In this document: positions 1 to 6,407 of the stretch, in pieces | Layout of the letters: each line of letters starts with the position of its first letter | Numbering within the stretch: position 1 is the first letter of the stretch | Origin: Kiritimatiellales bacterium | GTDB taxonomy: Bacteria; Verrucomicrobiota; Kiritimatiellia; Kiritimatiellales; Pontiellaceae | Length of the DNA: 7,872 nt | Assembly (NCBI GenBank): GCA_021734595.1 | Contig: JAIPIO010000186.1 | Coordinates: 1-7,872, forward strand | Reading direction: 5' to 3' | Notes under the pieces: model-generated | Database searches by the model: none | The model's input: the letters and a program-made list of their open reading frames with translations, nothing else | Told to the model about the DNA's origin: nothing | Program-made: the position numbers and the translations under genes

Positions 1-401
1 ATCGTCCGCTTGGCAATGGATTTGCCGTTCGACTTCCCGGCGGTGGCCGCCAGCGAATCCATGCAGTCGAGCTGCTGTCCCAGTTCATCGAGCCGCCCGG
101 CGTTGATCCGCTCCGCGGCCCGTGCCGCCGCATAGGGTTCGAGCGCCTCGCGCATTTCGTAGAGTTCAACCAGCTCGTCGCGGCTTACGCGGCGCACCAC
201 CGCCCCGAGCTGGGGCACCAGCTCCACGAACCCCTCGTTCGCCAGCTGACCGATCGCTTCGCGCACCGGGGTGGCGCTGATCCCCAGCTCCTTGCCCAGC
301 GGGCCGTAGAGAATGCGGCTGCCCGGCGAAAACTCGCCGGAAAGGAGCTTGGTCCGCAAATGGTCGTAGGCGCGTTTCGCATGTGTTTTGTGTGGGGTCA
401 T
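1..401 (-). CDS. GntR-family transcriptional regulator, FCD (FadR-like) type, C-terminus cut by window edge
   Basis: A DNA-binding regulator, of which 133 codons are visible; the reading frame is open to the window edge. Residues about 8-72 form a GntR winged helix: AYDHLRTKLLSGEFSPGSR, then the recognition-helix signature ISATPVREAIGQLANEGFV (41-59) and the wing ending GAVVRRVS. Residues from about 74, with ELVELYEMREALEPYAAARAA, match the start of an FCD effector-binding domain, which in this family usually binds a carboxylic or sugar acid, often with a metal. The effector cannot be read here because the domain is truncated. The ATG at 401 is preceded by AAGGGA at a workable distance and starts at the family's usual N-terminus. 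It has its own promoter with an overlapping palindrome (422-435), which suggests autoregulation. Family assignment is firm; the regulated pathway is unknown. Confidence 0.92.
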   Translation of the reverse strand, partial: MTPHKTHAKRAYDHLRTKLLSGEFSPGSRILYGPLGKELGISATPVREAIGQLANEGFVELVPQLGAVVRRVSRDELVELYEMREALEPYAAARAAERINAGRLDELGQQLDCMDSLAATAGKSNGKSIAKRT

Positions 402-421
402 TCCCGCTTTCCCTTAAAAAA

Positions 422-435
422 TATAGAACTCTATA
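422..435. promoter_or_regulatory. candidate GntR operator overlapping the -10 box
   Basis: TATAGA-AC-TCTATA is an inverted repeat with perfect 6-bp arms and a 2-bp spacer. One arm is the -10 hexamer of the promoter, and the other lies at the predicted transcription start. A bound dimer would block polymerase, as expected for an autorepressing GntR protein. The symmetry is seen in the sequence; binding by this GntR protein is inferred from position only. Confidence 0.5.
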
Positions 436-458
436 GACTTTGCGGAAGCAAGCGTCAA
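430..458 (-). promoter_or_regulatory. sigma70-type promoter of the GntR regulator gene
   Basis: On the minus strand TTGACG (453-458) is followed after exactly 17 bp by TATAGA (430-435). This is the best match to a housekeeping promoter in the window. The predicted transcript would start near 423 and give a leader of roughly 20 nt before the ATG at 401. Confidence 0.7.
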
Positions 459-589
459 GGCTCGTTTTTGGTTTTTCCAACGCCGGGCTTTTTTCCGATC
501 CTCCCGGTATCCTTGACGGTGGGGATGGACAGGGTGCGGCCCCAGCCAAACCATTGTCGCGAAAGCCCAAGGTGAGGGGGGGCAAAGAA

Positions 590-604
590 TTCCAAGGATT
601 GGAA
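590..604. repeat. 15-bp palindrome, TTCCA-N5-TGGAA family, single copy
   Basis: TTCCAAGGATTGGAA has perfect 6-bp arms around GGA. It lies 9 bp past the stop codon of the minus-strand secreted-protein gene. A decayed relative, TTCCAACGCCGGGCT, lies at 475-489 and keeps only the left half. No T-run follows on either strand, so it does not look like a simple intrinsic terminator. Confidence 0.75.
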
Positions 605-613
605 ACCGGGACG

Positions 614-1279
614 CTACTTGAAATCCACCCAGAGGTTGGCGACGAATCGCTTGACCTTTACCGGATCCCCGCCGTCGGCCTCATAGGTATAGATGCCGGC
701 CGGCCAGACAAATCCGCTTATGTTCATGCCTTCGCGGCTGGCGACGGAATCGTAACCCGTCACAAACACCGTTTCATTGGTTCCGCTGCGGGCGAGCAAC
801 ACGCCGCGTCCCTCGTTCCGGATGACGGTCCCGAACATGGTCTGCCGGGTCAGAAACAGCTTTCGCCGTTTATCGAATTCCGTTTTGGCTTCCTTCCAGG
901 CCGCGGCATCGGATTTGCCCGCCTCAACGGCGTCCGAAAACTTGTGCTGCAGGTAGCCCAGGGCATGCAGGTCGACCGCCATCCCTGTTCCCGTGCACAC
1001 GGGACAGGTCTCACCCTCCTTAATGGTTCCGGTGCCGCGGCAATGGATGCAGGGCATTTTCAATTCGTCAATCTCCAGACCGGCCGCCAGTTTGGGCGCC
1101 GTCCGCTGCAGCCGACCGTAATATTCCTTCATCCCCACCTCATCCCCTTCGGCGAGGGATGCAATCAGGTTGATGATGCTGTCGGTCGTGTTGCCGTCGT
1201 GCTGGATGCCGAAAAAATTCAACGCCGGCGCCGACGCGGCCAGCGCAGCTACAAATGAAAGCAGGATGATCTTCTTCAT
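614..1279 (-). CDS. secreted protein with two DnaJ-type CXXCXGXG zinc motifs, function unknown
   Basis: I do not recognise a named family for this 221-residue protein. Residues 1-19 (MKKIILLSFVAALAASAPA) form a classical Sec signal peptide with an AXA-like cleavage site, so the mature protein is probably periplasmic. Residues 77-84 (CIHCRGTG) and 92-99 (CPVCTGTG) are two CXXCXGXG motifs, the zinc-binding unit of the DnaJ cysteine-rich domain. DnaJ has four of these binding two zinc ions; two would fit one zinc ion. No J domain is present. The rest is a charged, probably helical middle (100-145) and a likely beta-rich C-terminus (147-221). The start at 1279 is chosen because GGAG sits 6 nt upstream and the signal peptide begins there; the frame stays open upstream but runs through intergenic palindromes. 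A TATATT at 1325-1330 may be its -10 box. Role unknown; metal binding is an inference. Confidence 0.8.
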   Translation of the reverse strand: MKKIILLSFVAALAASAPALNFFGIQHDGNTTDSIINLIASLAEGDEVGMKEYYGRLQRTAPKLAAGLEIDELKMPCIHCRGTGTIKEGETCPVCTGTGMAVDLHALGYLQHKFSDAVEAGKSDAAAWKEAKTEFDKRRKLFLTRQTMFGTVIRNEGRGVLLARSGTNETVFVTGYDSVASREGMNISGFVWPAGIYTYEADGGDPVKVKRFVANLWVDFK

Positions 1280-1382
1280 TAAATCTCCAAAAAACCGTAT
1301 TTCTTCGGGTAAAACAGAGCGGACAATATACCAAACAAAGACAGAGGGGAAAGCAGAAGTGATCAGTTTTTTATTGGCGTTT

Positions 1383-1450
1383 TTCCAATGCCTGGAACGC
1401 AAACCGATTGAATGTTCCAAGGTCTGGAAAAACCCTTCCAAGCCTTGGAA
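1383..1450. repeat. array of three 15-bp TTCCA-N5-TGGAA palindromes
   Basis: Three copies lie between ruvC and the secreted-protein gene: TTCCAATGCCTGGAA (1383-1397), TTCCAAGGTCTGGAA (1415-1429) and TTCCAAGCCTTGGAA (1436-1450). The third has perfect 7-bp arms. Starts are 32 and 21 bp apart, close to three and two helical turns. Most copies have A or T runs just outside the core. On the minus strand the last copy is followed by GGG and five T, so a weak terminator role after ruvC is possible, but the loop is very short. Confidence 0.8.
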
Positions 1451-1506
1451 AACAGGCATGAGGGACGGCAGGTCGGGCGCTCGGGGCTTTCAACTGGACA
1501 GGGATG

Positions 1507-2019
1507 TCAGATTGCCTTTCCCTGGAGCTCTTTGGGAAGCACCAGCCGGTGGAAATGGCAGATGGCGATGGCCAGCGCATCGGCGGCATCCTCCTGCGGC
1601 TGTTCCTTGAGTCCGAGCATCCGCATCACCATTTTGGACACCTGGTCCTTCTGCGCCGCACCGGTGCCGACCACCGCCTGCTTTACGCTGCGCGGCGAAT
1701 GTTCATAGATCGGCACGCCTTTCCTCGCGCAGGCGGTGATGGCGGTACCGCGCGCCTGCCCCAGTACCATGGCCGTATTGGCATTCTTGGAAAAGAAAGC
1801 TCCCTCGATGGCGGCGCAGGCGGGTTTATGCTCTTCAATCAGATCCGTGATCGTATTGAAAATATTTTCCAGACATTGGGAATGGGGTGTCTTGGGCGGA
1901 TTTTTGATCCGGCCGTAGGCCACTGCCCGCAGCTCGGAACCCCGCGCCTCGATTATCCCCACGCCCGTCGAGCGCAGCGAGGTGTCGATGCCGAGAATTC
2001 TGACGGTTTCACGCCCCAT
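1507..2019 (-). CDS. ruvC: Holliday junction resolvase RuvC
   Basis: RuvC is the dimeric endonuclease that cuts four-way DNA junctions at the end of homologous recombination, acting with the RuvAB branch-migration motor. At 170 residues it has the family's usual length. The RNase H-like fold is clear, and all four metal-binding acids are present: D12 in ILGIDTSLRSTGVG, E72 in AAIEGAFFSKN, and D144 and D147 in EDAADALAIA. These align with D7, E66, D138 and D141 of the E. coli enzyme. The conserved LGQARG and VKQAVVGTG segments are also present. The ATG at 2019 has only a weak GGAA upstream. It begins 14 bp after the yebC stop, so the two genes are almost certainly cotranscribed and perhaps translationally coupled. 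yebC-ruvC is a common bacterial order, but here ruvA and ruvB do not follow. Confidence 0.96.
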   Translation of the reverse strand: MGRETVRILGIDTSLRSTGVGIIEARGSELRAVAYGRIKNPPKTPHSQCLENIFNTITDLIEEHKPACAAIEGAFFSKNANTAMVLGQARGTAITACARKGVPIYEHSPRSVKQAVVGTGAAQKDQVSKMVMRMLGLKEQPQEDAADALAIAICHFHRLVLPKELQGKAI

Positions 2020-2033
2020 GATGTTCCGGTTGG

Positions 2034-2786
2034 CTACTCTTCTTCGAGCTGTGCGGCGATTTCGTCGGAGATGTCGAAGTTGGAGTAGACATTCTGTACA
2101 TCGTCGAGCTCTTCGAGCTTTTCGATAAACCGCATGATGGCATTGGCCTGGGCGACGTCGGATACTTCAACCACCAGATCGGGGATCAGCGTAATCTCCG
2201 ATTCGGCCATCTCAATGCCCGCATTGGTGATGGCATCGGAGATGGTCGCAAAGTCGTTGGGGTCGGTGATGACTTCGAACTGGTCGCCATCGGTTTTCAG
2301 GTCCTCGGCGCCGGCTTCGAGCACGAGATCCATCAGCGTATCCTCATCGGTTTTATCCTTGTCGATGAAGATCTGGCCCTTGCGCTGGAACATGCGGCTG
2401 ACCGAACCCTGGGGAGAAAGTTCTGAACCGGCCTTGCTGAAGGCGAAGCGCACCTCGCTAGCGGAGCGGTTCTTGTTGTCCGTGAGGACTTTCACCACCA
2501 CGGCGATTCCGCCAGCGGCGTAGCCTTCGTAGGAACCCTCTTCAAGCTGTCCGCCCTCCAGCTCGCCGGTGCCTTTCTTGATGGCGCGGTCGATGTTGTC
2601 GTTCGGCATGCTGACGCTCTTGGCTTTTTGTACCAGCGCACGCAGCGTGATGTTGTCGGCCGGGTTGCCCCCGGAGCGCGCCGCCACCATGATTTCCTTG
2701 GCGAGCTTGCTGAAAACCTGGCCGCGCGCCGCATCGGCCTTGCCCTTCCGATGCTTAATGTTTGCCCATTTACTATGTCCTGACAT
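2034..2786 (-). CDS. yebC: YebC/TACO1-family translation and regulatory protein
   Basis: This 250-residue cytoplasmic protein has the YebC signature at its start, MSGHSKWANIKHRKG, followed by ARGQVFSKLAKEIMVAA, NPADNITLRALVQKAKSVSMPNDNIDRAIKKG and a YEGY motif. The three-domain YebC fold is covered over its full usual length. Members were long called transcriptional regulators (PmpR), and more recent work links the family to helping ribosomes through difficult, proline-rich stretches. The start at 2786 is fixed by GGAGG about 10 nt upstream and by the conserved MSGHSKW. The frame stays open further upstream only through heptad repeat DNA. One small oddity: the usual YEGY-(A/G)-P-G-G motif reads YEGYAAGG, with Ala in place of Pro. 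tyrS lies 92 bp upstream, and ruvC follows after 14 bp. Confidence 0.95.
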   Translation of the reverse strand: MSGHSKWANIKHRKGKADAARGQVFSKLAKEIMVAARSGGNPADNITLRALVQKAKSVSMPNDNIDRAIKKGTGELEGGQLEEGSYEGYAAGGIAVVVKVLTDNKNRSASEVRFAFSKAGSELSPQGSVSRMFQRKGQIFIDKDKTDEDTLMDLVLEAGAEDLKTDGDQFEVITDPNDFATISDAITNAGIEMAESEITLIPDLVVEVSDVAQANAIMRFIEKLEELDDVQNVYSNFDISDEIAAQLEEE

Positions 2787-2803
2787 TGTTCTAAACCTCC
2801 GTG

Positions 2804-2874
2804 TTGCATATTGCGTATTGCGTATTGCGTATTTTCCCTGCGACAGGCAATGCAATACGAAATACGCAGTACGG
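2804..2874. repeat. heptad repeats forming an imperfect inverted repeat between tyrS and yebC
   Basis: Four head-to-tail copies of the 7-mer TTGCRTA occupy 2804-2831. About 20 bp further on, a second tract with the same period carries the complementary motif TACG (2854-2874). The arms 2813-2833 and 2854-2874 pair at 18 of 21 positions, so the RNA on either strand could fold into a long hairpin. No T-run follows. It fills almost all of the 92-bp tyrS-yebC spacer, just upstream of the yebC ribosome binding site. Confidence 0.8.
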
Positions 2875-2878
2875 TGTA

Positions 2879-4084
2879 CTATCCAATCTTAATTTTTGCA
2901 AATCCGCGCTTGCCGGAACGGAGAATCATTCCGTCCTCCGGCATAATCTGCGACCGCTCGTCGGTCACCTTTTCATCGTTGATGCGCACCGCACCCTGTT
3001 TTACCAGTCGGCGCGCCTCGCCGGTGCTTTTTACCAACCCGGCCGCCACCATCAGGTTGAGCAGGCCGATCGCTTCGGCGGAAACGACTGTTTCCGGGAT
3101 TTCATCCGGCAGTTCCTTCTGCGCAAAGATTCGCGTGAATTCCTCCGAAGCGTGTTTGGCTTCCGTTTCGCCGATAAAGCGCGTTACGATTTCCTGGCCC
3201 AGCATATCCTTGACGGCCCGCGGGTGCAGCTCGCCGCCGGCGACCTTGGCGTGGGTTTCCTGCACCTTGGCTTTTGGCCAGCAGAGAATGAATTCAAAAT
3301 ATTTCCACATCAGATCGTCGGGCACGCTCATGAGCTTGCCGTACATTTCGCGCGCGGGTTCGTTGACGCCGACATAGTTGTTGAGGCTCTTGCTCATTTT
3401 CTGGACGCCGTCGAGCCCTTCGATCAGTGGGAGCGTCATGACGCACTGCGGCTCCTGCCCCATCACCTTCTGCAGTTCGCGGCCCAGCAGCAGGTTGAAG
3501 AGCTGGTCGGTTCCGCCGAGCTCCACATCGGCTTCGAGCATCACGGAGTCGTAGGCCTGCACCAGCGGGTAGAGGAACTCCACAATGGAGATCGGCTGTT
3601 TGGCGGCATAGCGTTTTGAAAAGTCGTCGCGCGCGAGCATCTGCGCCACGGTGACGTGGGCGGTGAGGCGGATGACGTCCTCGAACTTCATCTTGCCGCA
3701 CCATTCGGAATTGAAGCGGATTTCGGTCTTTTCCGGATCGAGAATCTTGAAGACCTGCTCCTGGTAGGATTGGGCGTTGACCTCAACCTGCTCGCGGGTG
3801 AGCGGCTTGCGGGTCTGCGAGCGACCGGACGGATCGCCGATCATTCCGGTGAAGTCGCCGATCAGAAAGACCACCGTGTGTCCGGCATCCTGGAACTCGC
3901 GCAGCTTGTTCAGCCCGACCACGTGTCCAAGGTGGATATCCGGGGCGGAGGGATCGGCACCATATTTGATCCGCAGGCCACGCCCCTGCGACTGGGCGTT
4001 CTCCAGTTTCCGGCGCAGGTCGTCGCGGGCAATAAAGTCGACCGTGCGGGCCGACAGGATATCCAGCTGTTCTTCAATGTTCAT
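2879..4084 (-). CDS. tyrS: tyrosyl-tRNA synthetase
   Basis: This class Ic aminoacyl-tRNA synthetase charges tRNA-Tyr with tyrosine in the cytoplasm. It has 401 residues counted from the ATG at 4084. The HIGH-type motif is HLGH (51-54) within YGADPSAPDIHLGHVVGLNK, and the KMSKS loop is intact at 229-233. A C-terminal S4 RNA-binding domain (about 340-401) includes GLVKSTGEARRLVKQGAVRIN. The segment LIGDFTGMIGDPSGRSQTRK and the YPLVQAYDS and GGTDQLFN motifs place it in the bacterial TyrS family. A GTG at 4096 is an alternative start; I prefer ATG 4084, which has GGTGG about 8 nt upstream. It is preceded by the rpsA terminator, so it needs its own promoter; TATAGT at 4153-4158 could be a -10 box, though no good -35 is seen. 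yebC and ruvC downstream may be cotranscribed with it. Confidence 0.97.
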   Translation of the reverse strand: MNIEEQLDILSARTVDFIARDDLRRKLENAQSQGRGLRIKYGADPSAPDIHLGHVVGLNKLREFQDAGHTVVFLIGDFTGMIGDPSGRSQTRKPLTREQVEVNAQSYQEQVFKILDPEKTEIRFNSEWCGKMKFEDVIRLTAHVTVAQMLARDDFSKRYAAKQPISIVEFLYPLVQAYDSVMLEADVELGGTDQLFNLLLGRELQKVMGQEPQCVMTLPLIEGLDGVQKMSKSLNNYVGVNEPAREMYGKLMSVPDDLMWKYFEFILCWPKAKVQETHAKVAGGELHPRAVKDMLGQEIVTRFIGETEAKHASEEFTRIFAQKELPDEIPETVVSAEAIGLLNLMVAAGLVKSTGEARRLVKQGAVRINDEKVTDERSQIMPEDGMILRSGKRGFAKIKIG

Positions 4085-4169
4085 TATTCGTTCCACCCAT
4101 CCTTCGCTCCGCCTTTTTTCAAGGCAAGTGCTGAATCCGGGGATTTAAGCACACTATAATTTAAAATCC

Positions 4170-4201
4170 AAAAAAAACCTGCCCGCATTTACGGGCAGGT
4201 T
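4170..4201 (-). terminator. intrinsic terminator after rpsA
   Basis: The arms AACCTGCCCG (4176-4185) and CGGGCAGGTT (4192-4201) are perfectly complementary over 10 bp around a 6-nt loop. On the minus strand they are followed by an uninterrupted run of eight T (4170-4177 read in reverse, overlapping the stem base). It begins 24 bp past the rpsA stop codon. This is a textbook Rho-independent terminator and the clearest transcription boundary in the window. Confidence 0.92.
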
Positions 4202-4225
4202 CTTTGATGGCACCGCATCGAGGGA

Positions 4226-6133
4226 TTACTCGGATTTCTCCTTTTCATCCTCTTCGGCAGCGGCCTCTTCGGCAACTTCCTCTACAGGGGTTGCTTCTTC
4301 CGCCACGGCCTCTTCGGCAACTTCCTCTACAGGGGCTGCTTCTTCCGCCACGGCCTCTTCGGCAACTTCCTCTGCGGGGGCTGCTTCTTCCGCCACGTCT
4401 TCCGTCTTCACACGGTCGCCCGGATGCCACTCTTCGAGATCGCCAAAGGCGTCATCAAACGCACCGGCCAGATTAACGAGCTCGGCGCCCGGTTGCAGAC
4501 CTTCGAGCATCTCTTCTCGGACTTCAAAGTCTTCATCCGCCACAGTGGCCGCCTTGATGCTGAGGCCAATACGGTGTTCAACCGGATCCACCTTCACAAT
4601 GCGGGCTTCAACTTCCTGTCCGACATTCAGCAGGTCTTTCACGCGTTCAACATGATCCGCGCTGATCTGGCTGATGTGCACGAGACCGTCGATGCCTTCT
4701 TCGATTTCAACAAACGCGCCAAAGGAAGAGATCTTGGTAACAATCCCTGTCACTTTTGCGCCCACCGGGTAACGGCTAACGATACTGACCCACGGATCCT
4801 GCTGGGCCTGCTTGAGCCCCAGGCTGATGCGCTGGTTGGAGGCGTCGATTTCGAGCACGATCGTCTGCACTTCTTCGCCCTTCTTCACGATTTCCGACGG
4901 ATGGTTGACCTTGCGGGTCCAAGACATGTCGGAAACGTGGATCATACCGTCCACACCCTCTTCCAGCTCCACAAAGGCACCGTACGAGGTGAAGTTGCGG
5001 ACACTGCCGGTGACCAGCGATCCAATCGGATACTTGCCGGCAACCACTTCCCACGGGTTGTCTTCGGTCTGGCGGATACCGAGGGAAATCTTCTTGTCAT
5101 CGGTGCTGATGCTGAGTACCTGGGCATCCACTTCGTCGCCGACGGCGAGCACATCCGACGCGCGCTGAATGCGCTTGGTCCAGGACATTTCGGAAACATG
5201 GACGAGGCCTTCGATCCCCTGCTCCAGTTCAACGAATGCGCCATACGGAGCCAGATTGACCACTTTACCGCGCACACGGCTGCCGATCGGATAGCGGGCG
5301 GCAATATCTTCCCACGGATTGTCCTGCGTCTGTTTCAGGCCCAGTGAAATACGTTCTTTTTCCAGATCCACTTCCAGAATCATCACTTCAAGCTCGTCAC
5401 CGACCTTGAGCAGTTCGGACGGATGGTTGATGCGGCCCCAGGTCATATCGGTCACATGCAGCAGACCGTCGATACCGTCGAGGTCCACAAACGCACCGAA
5501 GTCGGTGATGTTCTTGACCGCGCCCTTGCGGAGCTGGCCGGGAAGGATCTCTGCCAGTATCTTGCGCTTCTGGTCGCGGCGGGATTCTTCGATAATCTCG
5601 CGGCGGGAAATCACAATGTTTTTCCGCTCAAGGTTAATCTTGAGGATCTTAAATTCGTACGTTTTGTCGATCTGGTCATACGGGTTGCGGATCGGCACCA
5701 CATCAAGCTGGGAACCCGGCAGGAACGCGTCCACGCCGACGTCGACGATAAATCCGCCCTTGACCGCTGCTTTGATGGTTCCTTCGATCAGGCTGCCCTC
5801 TGCGCAGTCGTTAACCACATAATCCCATGCGCGCTGCTGTTCGGCGCGGCGTTTGCTGAGCACGACCATGCCGTGATCATCTTCGAGTTGCTCGAGGAAA
5901 ACCTCGATTTCATCGCCGATGGCGAGTTCGTCCAGGTTTTTGAATTCCTGGTTGTCAATCGTGCCCTCGGATTTATATCCGATATCGATCAGCACATCGT
6001 CGTCTCGGAGTGCAATAACTTTACCTGTAACAATCGACCCTTCTGTAAAGTTTTTCAGGGTCTCGTCGTATTTTGCTTCCATGATGGCAGGGTCGATGCC
6101 CAGCCCCATGTCTGTGTTGGTTGTTGATTCCAT
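4226..6133 (-). CDS. rpsA: 30S ribosomal protein S1 with an acidic repeat tail
   Basis: S1 binds mRNA on the small ribosomal subunit and helps unfold and start translation of messages, especially those with weak Shine-Dalgarno sequences. The 635-residue protein has six S1 (OB-fold) domains at about 31-95, 112-178, 196-266, 283-353, 370-440 and 457-527. Domains 3-6 show the RNA-binding pattern G-AFV-L--GI-GL-HVS--SW. Domains 1 and 2 are divergent, as usual for the ribosome-binding domains. Residues 528-579 are an acidic linker, and 580-624 are three tandem 15-residue units rich in Glu, Ala and Val, ending EEDEKEKSE. That tail makes it longer than E. coli S1 (about 557). The ATG at 6133 has no Shine-Dalgarno sequence; a strong palindrome (6145-6163) and an AT-rich spacer sit there instead, suggesting translational control. 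A strong terminator follows the gene. Confidence 0.97.
   Translation of the reverse strand: MESTTNTDMGLGIDPAIMEAKYDETLKNFTEGSIVTGKVIALRDDDVLIDIGYKSEGTIDNQEFKNLDELAIGDEIEVFLEQLEDDHGMVVLSKRRAEQQRAWDYVVNDCAEGSLIEGTIKAAVKGGFIVDVGVDAFLPGSQLDVVPIRNPYDQIDKTYEFKILKINLERKNIVISRREIIEESRRDQKRKILAEILPGQLRKGAVKNITDFGAFVDLDGIDGLLHVTDMTWGRINHPSELLKVGDELEVMILEVDLEKERISLGLKQTQDNPWEDIAARYPIGSRVRGKVVNLAPYGAFVELEQGIEGLVHVSEMSWTKRIQRASDVLAVGDEVDAQVLSISTDDKKISLGIRQTEDNPWEVVAGKYPIGSLVTGSVRNFTSYGAFVELEEGVDGMIHVSDMSWTRKVNHPSEIVKKGEEVQTIVLEIDASNQRISLGLKQAQQDPWVSIVSRYPVGAKVTGIVTKISSFGAFVEIEEGIDGLVHISQISADHVERVKDLLNVGQEVEARIVKVDPVEHRIGLSIKAATVADEDFEVREEMLEGLQPGAELVNLAGAFDDAFGDLEEWHPGDRVKTEDVAEEAAPAEEVAEEAVAEEAAPVEEVAEEAVAEEATPVEEVAEEAAAEEDEKEKSE
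4262..4396 (-). repeat. three tandem 45-bp repeats inside the rpsA tail
   Basis: Three adjacent 45-bp units start at 4262, 4307 and 4352 with only a few base differences. Each encodes a 15-residue unit of the form VAEEAxPxEEVAEEA (protein residues 580-624). The near-identity at DNA level points to recent duplication or ongoing slippage, so copy number may vary between strains. Confidence 0.93.
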
Positions 6134-6144
6134 ATTAATTTAAC

Positions 6145-6163
6145 CGGGAACACCGTGTTCCCG
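6145..6163 (-). promoter_or_regulatory. palindrome/hairpin immediately upstream of the rpsA start
   Basis: CGGGAACAC and GTGTTCCCG flank a single central C, giving perfect 9-bp arms. It ends 11 nt before the rpsA ATG, where a Shine-Dalgarno sequence would normally lie, and is followed by AT-rich sequence. As RNA it would form an 8-bp stem with a 3-nt loop. It may be an S1 autoregulatory element or a DNA operator; the sequence does not decide which. Confidence 0.6.
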
Positions 6164-6290
6164 CACCATTCTTTATATTTAACTCCACGAATGCTCACGG
6201 CCACCCGGCCGAAATCCTTGCATCCGTTTTCCTTATACTAAAATCACCCGATTCATAGATAAGAGCGGGCTATGTTATCCATGCGGACAT

Positions 6291-6296
6291 ATTATA
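6291..6296 (-). promoter_or_regulatory. rpsA: possible -10 box of rpsA
   Basis: The minus strand carries a perfect TATAAT here, but only a poor -35 (such as ATTTTG at 6313-6318, spacer 16). If used, it would give an rpsA leader of about 150 nt containing the hairpin at 6145-6163. Weaker alternatives closer to the gene are TATAAG and TATAAA. Confidence 0.35.
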
Positions 6297-6345
6297 CAAG
6301 CGGCAAATGGCACAAAATGAGGGGGAAAAGCGTGGAGTTTCAGAT

Positions 6346-6391
6346 TTCCAATCCTTGGAAAAATGCCCGGAGGAATTTCCAGTGGCTGGAA
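6346..6391. repeat. pair of 15-bp TTCCA-N5-TGGAA palindromes
   Basis: TTCCAATCCTTGGAA (6346-6360) and TTCCAGTGGCTGGAA (6377-6391) start 31 bp apart, about three helical turns. The second lies 16 bp past the stop codon of the minus-strand redoxin gene. The pair lies between that gene and the candidate rpsA promoter. Confidence 0.8.
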
Positions 6392-6407
6392 TTTATCCCG
6401 TCCCCCC

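Noticed and set aside
440..1258. 272-codon plus-strand frame opposite the secreted-protein gene
   Set aside because: It is antisense to a gene with a signal peptide, a good ribosome binding site and zinc motifs, and its own translation shows no family features.
1383..1450. CRISPR-like array
   Set aside because: Units are 15-bp palindromes with variable cores and spacers of only 6-17 bp; no 23-40-bp direct repeat or cas gene is present.
1280..1459. N-terminal extension of the secreted-protein gene up to 1459
   Set aside because: The extension reads through the palindrome array and would bury the signal peptide; GGAG lies right before the ATG at 1279.
1867..1882. TTCCAGACATTGGGAA, similar to the dispersed palindrome, inside ruvC
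   Set aside because: It has an extra base and a broken arm and encodes a normally aligned part of RuvC, so I treat it as chance.
2787..2855. N-terminal extension of YebC up to 2855
   Set aside because: It translates heptad repeat DNA, and the conserved MSGHSKW start with GGAGG lies at 2786.
4085..4169. T-box or other leader riboswitch for tyrS
   Set aside because: The tyrS upstream region is under 90 bp after the rpsA terminator, too short for a T-box, and no T-box motif is seen.
4424..6127. Long plus-strand frames opposite rpsA
   Set aside because: They are mirror frames of the S1 repeats; no ribosome binding sites or recognisable domains support them.
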